A stretch of DNA of 60,841 bases. Source: Bacillota bacterium. GTDB lineage: Bacteria > Bacillota > UBA4882 > UBA8346. Where the stretch lies: assembly GCA_029974635.1 (NCBI GenBank), contig JARKQY010000016.1, positions 1 through 60,841 of the forward strand, written 5' to 3'. How positions within the stretch are numbered: the stretch's first letter is position 1; every line of letters starts with the position of its first letter. Both the position numbers and the translations under genes were made by a program. The notes under the pieces are model-generated. The model searched no databases. It worked only from the letters and a program-made list of their open reading frames with translations, and had not been told where the DNA came from. Below are positions 53,195 to 60,223 of this stretch, piece by piece.

Positions 53195-53602
53195 TTACGG
53201 CTTTCGCCGCATAAGCCGTTCTGAATCTTTCGCAAAGCCGAACTGTTCATATAAACCATGGGCATCCTTAGTGCCCAGTATCCCCATTAAGTCCTTTAAC
53301 TCCTCTGATTCCACGATACATTTGATCAACTGCTTTCCGAGTCCTTTTCCCCGGTGCGCTTCATCGACAAAGACATCGCAAATCCAATACACGGTGGCCA
53401 GGTCCGTAACCGTACGGGCAAAGCCTACTTGTTCCATATCTATATATATACCGAAACATAAAGAATTTTGAATCGATAACTCAATGATCTCTTTAGAACG
53501 TTGATTTGCCCAATAGCTCCTGGCAAGAAAACTATAGATCTTATCGAGTGAAAGTAAGGATTTATCATTGCTGATCCGGTAATCTCCATAACTCCAATCC
53601 AT
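53195..53602 (-). CDS. GNAT family N-acetyltransferase
   Basis: 135 residues, a compact GNAT. The core is VGFARTVTDLATVYWICDVFVDEAHRGKGLGKQLIKCIVE (acetyl-CoA loop RGKGLGKQL), then a C-terminal DAHGLYEQFGFAKDSERLMRR. AAGGAGG lies eight bases from the ATG. It is the first gene after the riboswitch/attenuator and a repeat block. A 14-bp palindrome, GTAAAACGTTTTAC, overlaps its stop codon. Acetylation of a small amine or guanidino compound is plausible but not shown. Confidence 0.88.
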   Translation of the reverse strand: MDWSYGDYRISNDKSLLSLDKIYSFLARSYWANQRSKEIIELSIQNSLCFGIYIDMEQVGFARTVTDLATVYWICDVFVDEAHRGKGLGKQLIKCIVESEELKDLMGILGTKDAHGLYEQFGFAKDSERLMRRKP

Positions 53603-53627
53603 GACGATTCCTCCTTCATTGATTCTT

Positions 53628-53840
53628 AGCCTTGTTTCGGGCCTACTAAATTCACAAACTTGTTTTTGACGGGATTTATTGGATTCATTGGATTAAAACA
53701 TTCTACACCTTCATTTTCACTCTGCATTTATGAAAAATCCTCTTAATCCCGTAAATCCTGTCCAGTAGCCTTGTTTTAAATCTTTAAAATTCACAAACCT
53801 ATTTTTAGACGGGATTTATTGGATTTATTAGATTAAACTC
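53628..53840. repeat. Dispersed modular repeat, two tandem units (139-bp period)
   Basis: AGCCTTGTTT is repeated at a distance of 139 bp, each time followed by AAATTCACAAAC and GACGGGATTTATTGGATT. The middle contains TTAATCCCGTAAATCCTGTC. It clearly belongs to the 37771-38060 family. It lies between the attenuator and the first structural gene. Confidence 0.85.
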
Positions 53841-53892
53841 ATTAAATCATACTCGCTTTGCCTTTAAATCCTGGTAACTATGGTCAAATATA

Positions 53893-53960
53893 AAAAAGCC
53901 CGGGAAGAAGCACATTAACATTGAAGGTTAATGTGAGACTCCTTCCTCGAGCTTTTATCC
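53893..53960 (-). terminator. Riboswitch-overlapping attenuator (intrinsic terminator)
   Basis: Minus strand: AAAAGCTCG, one bulged A and GGAAGGAG pair with CTTCTTCC and CGGGCTTTT, and a CACATTAAC/GTTAATGTG stem closes the top. CTTTTTTATATT follows. The left arm begins in the conserved 3-prime segment of the aptamer, so aptamer folding and terminator folding exclude each other. Ligand binding should therefore allow read-through. Confidence 0.8.
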
Positions 53961-54075
53961 CAAGGGTGTACTAATCCTGACCAACATCAGGCCGTTCCCG
54001 ATTAACGTCAGGCTGGCTGCATCGCTCGGACCAAACCCGGAAATACCGGTGGAACCCTAGATGCACTCCCACAAT
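53943..54075 (-). ncRNA. ykkC-class riboswitch aptamer
   Basis: Conserved segments appear in the right order: CTAGGGTTCC, a hairpin CACCGG-TATTT-CCGGGT, GGTCCGAGC, a P1 pairing GCATC/GATGC, a P3 pairing CCTGAC/GTCAGG, and the 3-prime block GGGATAAAAGCTCGAGGA. These are the hallmarks of the ykkC family. The ACACC before the 3-prime block looks more like the subtype-2 (ppGpp/PRPP) members than the ACACGG usual in guanidine-I, but subtype is uncertain by eye. It is followed by an attenuator and by the GNAT-PhzF-ABC-2 genes. Confidence 0.85.
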
Positions 54076-54241
54076 TTTATATGCACTTTGTATACAAGAT
54101 TTATTGTTCTATATATTACCAACTTATGATCCTGTTGTCAATATTATTTTAAATTTTAGAATCTTTTCTACCGCAAAAATCCTGCCTTGATAGCAAATCT
54201 TGCTTTATTTTTCAAAGTTAGCCGTCGTAGTTAGTTAATCA

Positions 54242-54910
54242 TCAACGCAATGAAAGGCCAGCCGGACCGAGCTTTAAAATATGTTCCCTCGCCTCAATCA
54301 AATCCCCGGCAACATAATTGGCTAAGCTAAAATCCTGATTCCTGCTGTATTGGGAAGGTACCGCAATTACATAACAACCGGCCCGGGATGCAGCCGCAAC
54401 TCCGTTTACCGAATCCTCTAGAACAACACACTCCTCCGGTTTTACGCCCAGCTTCGCAATGGTTTGCAGGAATATCTCCGGGTCCGGCTTGCCACGGCTG
54501 ACCCCCTCGGAAGTTTGAAAGACAGTAAACTTCTCCCGGATTCCCAATTGGTCAACGATAATATCTAAAAAAAGCCGGCAAGAACTGGTGGCAATCGCTA
54601 ATTTTACTTTACCGGAAAATGCGGCGATGATTTCATGAAGGCCTTTCATCGGTTCAACCCCATTGCGCAGCTTTCGTTCCATCAACGCATCCCTTTGCTG
54701 CAATATATCTTCCGCAGTAACGGGCAGCCTCAACTCCTCGACGAAGACGCGCATTGAATCCAATGGCGACCGGCCCATCATCTTGATCATTACGGTTTCA
54801 CCGATTTCTTTTTTGCCGTAACCGGCGACGATTTCATTAAGGACTTCCCAATACAATATTTCGGTGTCCACCATCAAACCATCCATATCAAAAATGATAG
54901 CTAGTAACAA
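54242..54910 (-). CDS. HAD family hydrolase (beta-phosphoglucomutase-like)
   Basis: 222 residues from a TTG with GGAGGA five bases upstream. Motif I is FDMDGLMVDTE (nucleophile Asp8, acid/base Asp10), motif II lies in LAIATSSC, the motif III lysine is in SRGKPDPEIF and motif IV is VVLEDSVNGVAAA. The cap is the alpha-helical subclass I type. It dephosphorylates or isomerises a sugar phosphate or similar metabolite. The stop lies well before the riboswitch, which is read onward into the next unit. Confidence 0.92.
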   Translation of the reverse strand: MLLAIIFDMDGLMVDTEILYWEVLNEIVAGYGKKEIGETVMIKMMGRSPLDSMRVFVEELRLPVTAEDILQQRDALMERKLRNGVEPMKGLHEIIAAFSGKVKLAIATSSCRLFLDIIVDQLGIREKFTVFQTSEGVSRGKPDPEIFLQTIAKLGVKPEECVVLEDSVNGVAAASRAGCYVIAVPSQYSRNQDFSLANYVAGDLIEAREHILKLGPAGLSLR

Positions 54911-54941
54911 GATTCTCCTCCAATATCAATGCTGATTCCAC

Positions 54942-55217
54942 CTACCTTCGCCCCCGTTTACGCCGGATATAAAAATATTGCCAGACGCCGAAAATGAGGA
55001 TAGCAGCGAAGGCGGCAAACCGGATCAGCCAAATCCGGGGCAAACTGCTCAGGTATTTAGCGACTGTTGATAAATCAATGATGGGAACGACGCATAACAG
55101 AACAATACATGCCATTATCAATATAATATATCTCATTTTTAGCCCGGTCTGCAATAAATAATGGAATATAAACGGGGCAAGCATCGCCAAAATGGCGCCA
55201 AGAACCTCTATTCTCAT
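54942..55217 (-). CDS. Small three-helix membrane protein
   Basis: 91 residues with three hydrophobic segments (about 5-22, 29-48, 65-85) and a basic C-terminus (YIRRKRGRR), so the tail is probably cytoplasmic. The ATG overlaps the transglutaminase stop by one base (TAATG), which implies translational coupling. No family is recognised. It may anchor or assist the transglutaminase-like protein. Confidence 0.7.
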   Translation of the reverse strand: MRIEVLGAILAMLAPFIFHYLLQTGLKMRYIILIMACIVLLCVVPIIDLSTVAKYLSSLPRIWLIRFAAFAAILIFGVWQYFYIRRKRGRR

Positions 55218-55816
55218 TAAAACACTTCCACGGGTAAGTTAGGCAGTAATTTGTCCAAGGTTTTGTATTTCAATAAAGTGTTTATAATCTCTTCATCCGG
55301 ATAGAAATAAATTGTTTCATAATCCTTTTCCCCCAATTCCGCCCTGATTGAATAGGCCAAAATCTCCCGGGGAGGATCAAATTGAGCGTTAATTCCTTCC
55401 TTGTTGCCCCGGGCATCGAGCCGGATCCAGTTGCCGGTGCTTTTTAAATACACCGCGTTTAGCCCGTGCAACACCAGTTTCGAATCGGAGTTTAGAATTT
55501 TTTGATAGCAAAAACCGGTGGGAATCGCCAAGTAACGCAGGATTGCAGCCAGCAAAAAGGATTTGGCGAAACATATGCCGTGCCCTTGTTTTAAGACCTC
55601 CGAAGCTTTACAGGTTACTCTCTCGGCGTTAATATCATTCGAATGCTGAATCTGATCCCTTACGAACTCGTAAACTGTCTTTACCAAAGCAACTTCACTG
55701 GAAGTATTTTGCCCCAAATCGGCCGCGATTTTCAGGATGCTGGGATGAAAAAAATCGATGATTCTGGAAGAGTTCAGATAATAGGTTAAATCGCTTGATT
55801 CCGGTATCAACTGCAA
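55217..55816 (-). CDS. Transglutaminase-like cysteine protease-fold protein
   Basis: 199 residues from a TTG with GGGAGG eight bases upstream. The frame is open to 55933, but that would overlap the DUF5107-like gene by 47 bases, so the shorter form is preferred. The catalytic triad is clear: Cys82 in GHGICFAKSFLLAAILR, His117 in LHGLNAVY and Asp134 in IRLDARGN, the transglut_core order. No signal peptide is seen. It could act as a peptidase, amidase or cross-linker. It lies just after the secreted DUF5107-like gene and is coupled to a small membrane protein. Confidence 0.85.
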   Translation of the reverse strand: MQLIPESSDLTYYLNSSRIIDFFHPSILKIAADLGQNTSSEVALVKTVYEFVRDQIQHSNDINAERVTCKASEVLKQGHGICFAKSFLLAAILRYLAIPTGFCYQKILNSDSKLVLHGLNAVYLKSTGNWIRLDARGNKEGINAQFDPPREILAYSIRAELGEKDYETIYFYPDEEIINTLLKYKTLDKLLPNLPVEVF

Positions 55817-55886
55817 TGTGATGTCCTCCCTGATGTTATTCGTCGAACCGCTTTTCGGCCAACCATGGCCATTGTAAACCACGAGA

Positions 55887-57371
55887 TTACTTTTTAACTT
55901 CCACCGGAATATTGGTTTGCGCCAGACTTTCACCGGAAGCAGATTTTAAAATCACCTCGAAGGAATATTTCCCGGGCTTGAAAGTATTCGCCGGTTTTGA
56001 AATGCTGACGGAAGTAGGCTTGGACGGATCGCCGATGAAGTCGCTACTGGTGAGATCATAATTGTTTTTGGCTCCGGTTAAACGCAGCGCTAGAGACATC
56101 TTTTCGCCGGGATGAGTGGTAAAAGTTTTGGCATGAAAAGTGTATTCCTTTTTCTTTTTGTCGTAAACAGTGTCCAGGTATAAAAATGCATTTACATTCG
56201 CAAAAGTTACTTTGGGAAGTCCAACTGTCGGAATATAATACTCATCCCAGGATTTTGCTTCATTGGCCGCTATTTTGGCGTTGACGAAGAATTCATGGGA
56301 ATTGCCGGACCATAATTCAATATAAGGCCGGGCGGAGTTGCCGAATTCCCCGACATCTGCCTGGGCGCCTTGTTTATAGCCCCAAGTCCAGAATTTTAAA
56401 CCGGGGGTAAACTGTTTATTGTCGGCAATCCGGAAGATACCTTCTTCATTCTCATGATTGATAACGCCCCACCATTCCTTCTCCATACTGGGGTAGGCGT
56501 AAGCAATGCCCATGTCCTTCCAATTACCGAAGATCGCCAAATTTTTATACCCAAAGACGTGATTGTCGATGATCTCACCCTCCGTCCAACCCATCCAAGG
56601 CCACCAGTCATCTTTAACCTGGATCTGCTTAATGGGGACCACCATCTCCGAATTGGCCGGCGAGGCGGTGTTACCGGGTTCCGAACCCGGCGCCAATGTG
56701 GTGCAGGTCCAATATTCATAATTCAACACTTTCGCCTGGTTATTGACGAGTTTAATATTCAGCTTTACATATGGCTTATCCTTGATTACCGATACCGTGG
56801 CGATACAAGTCATTTCGGTTTTGCCTTTATTAAACTTCCGGGGAACCGCAGCCACTGTGGCAATATTATCGGTAAAACTCATCGCCACCGAAATCCGGTC
56901 TTCACTTTGGTCTATTTTGCTCTCCCAGGGCAGACACCAGGTTTTGCCATGCTCCGGTTCCGGGAAAGTGGGGAATATCCCGCCATAGACCATTAACCAG
57001 TCGTAGTAAAAGCTGCCGCCCTTCATTCCATAAGGAGTGCCGATGGGGTTTTGATATAATTGCTCGTGCCCGGTGGGTTTATAAATGATGGATAGAATCC
57101 GGCCGCCGAACTCCGGAAGCAGGGTGACCTTTAGATATCTATTCTCAATGACCTTGGTTTGAAACACCGTGGCGACAATAGCCGATGAATCGTAAGCTTT
57201 CATCGTATTGTCAGGGTTAACCTGATAATCAAAATGGCGGAAAGTAACGGTGGAATCATAAATCTTCAGCTCGCCGGCATCTTCGCCGGATATGATCCCG
57301 AAGGACAGAACGGAAACCAGTAATATGAATAGAATCAATCCGGGAATGGTTAAAATCCGATTCCGTTTCAT
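55887..57371 (-). CDS. Secreted DUF5107-like protein (paralog 1)
   Basis: 494 residues. The signal peptide is ILTIPGLILFILLVSVLSFGIISG. The mutarotase-like N-terminal supersandwich has LLPEFGGRILSIIYKPTGHEQLYQNP, YGGIFPTFPEPEHGKTWCLPW and WTCTTLAPGSEPG; the tail (about 400-494) looks like a separate beta-sandwich. The conserved Trp/Tyr/Glu/His pattern suits carbohydrate binding. Family call is by pattern; no catalytic residue is assigned. AAGGAG lies thirteen bases from the ATG. It is a tandem copy of the gene at 57578-59062. Confidence 0.75.
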   Translation of the reverse strand: MKRNRILTIPGLILFILLVSVLSFGIISGEDAGELKIYDSTVTFRHFDYQVNPDNTMKAYDSSAIVATVFQTKVIENRYLKVTLLPEFGGRILSIIYKPTGHEQLYQNPIGTPYGMKGGSFYYDWLMVYGGIFPTFPEPEHGKTWCLPWESKIDQSEDRISVAMSFTDNIATVAAVPRKFNKGKTEMTCIATVSVIKDKPYVKLNIKLVNNQAKVLNYEYWTCTTLAPGSEPGNTASPANSEMVVPIKQIQVKDDWWPWMGWTEGEIIDNHVFGYKNLAIFGNWKDMGIAYAYPSMEKEWWGVINHENEEGIFRIADNKQFTPGLKFWTWGYKQGAQADVGEFGNSARPYIELWSGNSHEFFVNAKIAANEAKSWDEYYIPTVGLPKVTFANVNAFLYLDTVYDKKKKEYTFHAKTFTTHPGEKMSLALRLTGAKNNYDLTSSDFIGDPSKPTSVSISKPANTFKPGKYSFEVILKSASGESLAQTNIPVEVKK

Positions 57372-57577
57372 TATGTATTCTCAGCTCCTTATTGGACATA
57401 TGTATAATCGGATTGAAAACTTTATCCTAAAAAATAATATTCTCGTTTGAACTGGAGAGCCCTTTTTTTCCAAATCAATATTCAAGAAAAATTTACGAGT
57501 ATACCGCTTCCAAAATAGAAAAGGACTATACTTTGATAAAGTGATTATTTTGACGATAGCGTAATTTCAAAAACATG

Positions 57578-59062
57578 TTACCGGATTTCAAAGGGAATGG
57601 CGGCCTTGGCAAGGATGTCTCCCGTTGCGGATTGAAGGATCATCTCATATGAATACTTACCAGCGGCTATCGAACCAGCGGATTTTGAAACACTCAAAAC
57701 ACTGGTTTCAGTGGGATCCCCGACAAAATTTTTAGTGGCCAGATCATAATTCTTCTTGCCGGTTAATTTCAAATTCAGATTCATCATCTCATCCAGACGG
57801 GTCGTAAATACTTTTGCAGTAAAATTAAACTGATTTTTGGCTCTATCTTTCATAACATCCAGATATACCAGGGCATTTAAGTTGGCATATGTGACTTTGG
57901 AAAGGCCAACCGTGGGAATATAATACTCATCCCATGTTTTTTCCTCCCCCGCGGCCATTTGGGCATTTTTGAAGAATTCCCGGGAGTTTCCCGCCCACAA
58001 TTCAATATACGGCCTGCGGGCATCTCCGAATCTCCGCGGATCGGCGCTGGAACCCTGGCGGTAACCCCAGGTCCAAAACTTAACACCGGGGGTGTATTGC
58101 CGGTTATTCGCGATCCGGAAAATACCTTCTTCATTCCGGTGATTGATGACCCCCCACCATTCCTTTTCCATGTCGGGATACGCATATGCAATCCCCATAT
58201 CGGCCCAGTTTGAGAATAAAGCCAGTTTCTGATAATTAAAAATATGAGGTCCTCCCGCCCGTTTCTCAACGGTTCCCATCCAAGGCCACCAATCATCTTT
58301 CACTTTGACTTTGCGAACGGGCACTACGATTTCCGAATTGGGGGGCGATATGGTTTTCCCCGGTTCCGAACCCGGCGCTAAGGTCGTACAAGTCCAATAT
58401 TCATAATTTACCGTCTTTTTTTGCGGATTGATTAATTTTATCCGCAGTTTTACATAAGGTTTATCTTTATATACAGTAACGGTAGCCACACAAGTAATCC
58501 CGGTTTTTCCCTTGGTAAACCGCCCGGGAACCGCCCCGGTCCGGGCAATATTATCGGTAAAACTCATTTCCACAGCGATTTCATCTTTCGACTGAACTGA
58601 AATCCGGGATTTCCAAGGCAAGCACCAGGTCTTGCCATGTTCGGGCTCGGGGAAGGTAGGAAAAATCCCGCCGTAAACCATTAACCAATTATAATAAAAA
58701 TTGCCCTCACCGATTCCGTAAGGGGTTCCCATGGGGTTTTGATATAACTGTTCGTGTCCGGTGGGTTTATAAATAATGGATAAAATCCGGCCGCCGAACT
58801 TGGGCAGCAGGGTGACCTTCAAATATTTGTTTTCAATTACTTGAACCGGAAAAACCGTATCGGTGATAGAGTCGGGATTATATGATTTCATCGTGTGATC
58901 CGCATACAAGGCGTAGTCAAAGTGTTTAAAAGTAACGGTAGAGTTATAGATTTTAAGAGTATCGCTTTCTTCACTCCAAAGCATTCCCGGTATTAAAACC
59001 GGAATTATTAAAGCAGTAATAAATACCCAGAACAAACAACGAACCTGGTTTTGATGGTTCAT
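57578..59062 (-). CDS. Secreted DUF5107-like protein (paralog 2)
   Basis: 494 residues from MNHQNQVRCLFW; GGGGAG lies nine bases before the ATG at 59062. The signal is WVFITALIIPVLIPGMLW. The body is strongly similar along its length to the gene downstream, e.g. YKPTGHEQLYQNPMGTPYG, FPEPEHGKTWCLPW, KVKVKDDWWPWMG and EYWTCTTLAPGSEPG. The two thus arose by duplication and have since diverged clearly in the N-terminal and C-terminal thirds. Both are probably exported and surface- or periplasm-located. A sugar or glycan ligand is the inference. Confidence 0.78.
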   Translation of the reverse strand: MNHQNQVRCLFWVFITALIIPVLIPGMLWSEESDTLKIYNSTVTFKHFDYALYADHTMKSYNPDSITDTVFPVQVIENKYLKVTLLPKFGGRILSIIYKPTGHEQLYQNPMGTPYGIGEGNFYYNWLMVYGGIFPTFPEPEHGKTWCLPWKSRISVQSKDEIAVEMSFTDNIARTGAVPGRFTKGKTGITCVATVTVYKDKPYVKLRIKLINPQKKTVNYEYWTCTTLAPGSEPGKTISPPNSEIVVPVRKVKVKDDWWPWMGTVEKRAGGPHIFNYQKLALFSNWADMGIAYAYPDMEKEWWGVINHRNEEGIFRIANNRQYTPGVKFWTWGYRQGSSADPRRFGDARRPYIELWAGNSREFFKNAQMAAGEEKTWDEYYIPTVGLSKVTYANLNALVYLDVMKDRAKNQFNFTAKVFTTRLDEMMNLNLKLTGKKNYDLATKNFVGDPTETSVLSVSKSAGSIAAGKYSYEMILQSATGDILAKAAIPFEIR

Positions 59063-59352
59063 ACTTTTCAACTCCCCGGCCTAAATTTCTGATTTTGATT
59101 CCTTTTAATATAGTTTCACTATACCATCTCATCCAAAAACTGTCGTCTTACCGCTGTACTCAAATCTCCCCATTTTTTGGTACCATGGTACTTAAGTCAC
59201 TTGCCGGATTGGTAAAATGACAACACGACCCTCAACATAAAATTCCCTTGACTAATTATGGTTCATTCCATTATTATCAAAGTGTCCCTTCAAAATGAAG
59301 TACAGGGTAAAATAATGATTTCTGTTACTTGTTTTATTAAGGAGGTCTTATA
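59063..59352. other. Divergent intergenic region
   Basis: 290 bp between the secreted protein gene (minus) and the 40-codon ORF (plus). It holds the 12-bp palindrome GTACCATGGTAC (59180-59191) and a half-copy of the palindromic repeat (ACTTGCCGGATT near 59200). It should contain two divergent promoters. Confidence 0.5.
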
Positions 59353-59475
59353 ATGCCGAATATCGGTTTCTTGCTTGGAAAGCTCCATGCAAAGTCTACT
59401 ATTATGAACATTGGCGGTTGTTTGCATGGAGCCAAGACTAAAATCGCCGGCTTTCATTCTAACTATCTCATCTGA
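59353..59475 (+). CDS. Candidate 40-residue small protein or leader peptide
   Basis: The ATG at 59353 follows AAGGAGG with seven bases of spacing. The product starts MPNIGFLLGKLHAKST and ends FHSNYLI before TGA. No family is recognised. A 12-bp perfect inverted repeat lies inside the frame (GCTCCATGCAAA at 59382-59393, TTTGCATGGAGC at 59421-59432). It lies 46 bases upstream of the hairpin that hides the ribosome binding site of the next gene, so it may be a regulatory leader rather than a working protein. Confidence 0.45.
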   Translation: MPNIGFLLGKLHAKSTIMNIGGCLHGAKTKIAGFHSNYLI

Positions 59476-59520
59476 GTAAAAACAGCCCATATCTGAAAAC
59501 TGTTTATAATGTAGGCTTTG

Positions 59521-59552
59521 CTTCCTTAAAATCTGTAAATAATTTTAAGGAG
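59521..59552 (+). promoter_or_regulatory. Hairpin sequestering the CD3324-family ribosome binding site
   Basis: CTTCCTTAAAAT (59521-59532) pairs with ATTTTAAGGAG (59542-59552); the AAGGAG ribosome binding site is in the right arm and is fully paired. The ATG follows ten bases later. It suggests translational control, for example by heat or by ribosome passage through the upstream small ORF. Confidence 0.6.
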
Positions 59553-59562
59553 CGGAGTCGAA

Positions 59563-59838
59563 ATGAAATATCAAAAGGCTGATTTGATTTTCCCGGAAGA
59601 TCTATTAAAGGAAATCCAGAAGTATGTCCATGGGGAAATGGTTTACATCCCCAACCCCAAAGGGTTACGCAAAAAATGGGGCGAGAAATCCGGAAATAAA
59701 CAATACCTATCCACCCGCAACCATGAAATACGCAGTAAATTCCTTGAAGGCTTCACTATTGAACAACTTGCAAAAGAGTTCTGTCTTTCCTTTGACAGTA
59801 TTAAAAGAATTGTCTACTCGAACCCCCAGGTAAAATAA
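59563..59838 (+). CDS. CD3324-family protein (HTH-containing)
   Basis: 91 residues. MKYQKADLIFPEDLLKEIQKYVHGEMVYIPNPKG is the characteristic start of the small clostridial CD3324 family. The second half, NHEIRSKFLEGFTIEQLAKEFCLSFDSIKRIV, reads as a helix-turn-helix of the Mor/sigma-region-4-like type. It is probably a DNA-binding regulator; no target is known. AAGGAG lies ten bases from the ATG inside a hairpin. A strong terminator follows 30 bp after the stop. Confidence 0.85.
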   Translation: MKYQKADLIFPEDLLKEIQKYVHGEMVYIPNPKGLRKKWGEKSGNKQYLSTRNHEIRSKFLEGFTIEQLAKEFCLSFDSIKRIVYSNPQVK

Positions 59839-59868
59839 ATAATGGCTGCAACCTATACTCACCCACTG

Positions 59869-59905
59869 AAAAGCCCGTCGAATATTTATTCGAGGGGCTT
59901 TTGTG
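59869..59905 (+). terminator. Rho-independent terminator of the CD3324-family gene
   Basis: AAAAGCCCGTCGAAT pairs with ATTCGAGGGGCTTTT around an ATTT loop, with one G-G mismatch, followed by TTTTG. It is 30 bp past the stop. Confidence 0.85.
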
Positions 59906-60223
59906 CAAGAATAATTATGAACCATTCTTGCTATTTTTTCAATTTTTGGTGATGCCGATAATTAAACTATAAACCAGTTTAAGTGGAATAACTTAACATG
60001 AGTATCAGTTCAATCAACAACCTGTTGGAAAAATATAAGATCAAATTCGGGCCGTTGGCATCCATCATGATTCACACCAAATTGTCATACCGATGTATGG
60101 GATTTGTAACTCGTTAAATGTCGGTACTGCTGCCGCCATCTTATTTACGAGATTTGCATGAACGGGACTAGAAAAATGTAACACTTTTTATTATGTTAAA
60201 TCTAAATTATGGAGGGGTTTTCA
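59906..60223. other. Intergenic region with a possible gene remnant
   Basis: 318 bp. A 39-codon plus-strand frame (59998-60117, starting MSISSINNLLEK) is present but has a weak ribosome binding site and no recognised family. It could be the tip of a decayed gene. The last 60 bp should carry the promoter of the GNAT gene. Confidence 0.4.

Larger units (their letters stand above)
53603..54241. other. Leader region with riboswitch, attenuator and repeat
   Basis: 639 bp between the HAD gene and the GNAT gene. In transcription order (minus strand) it holds the ykkC-class aptamer (54075-53943), its terminator (53960-53893) and a two-unit dispersed repeat (53840-53628). A run of about 130 bp beyond the aptamer, rich in A/T, probably carries the promoter. 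Confidence 0.7.

Noticed and set aside
59180..59191. 12-bp palindrome GTACCATGGTAC
   Set aside because: Short, with no second copy or known operator form; compatible with chance.
59998..60117. 39-codon plus-strand ORF starting MSISSINNLLEK
   Set aside because: Weak ribosome binding site, no recognised family and no conserved context; kept only as a possible remnant in the gap entry.
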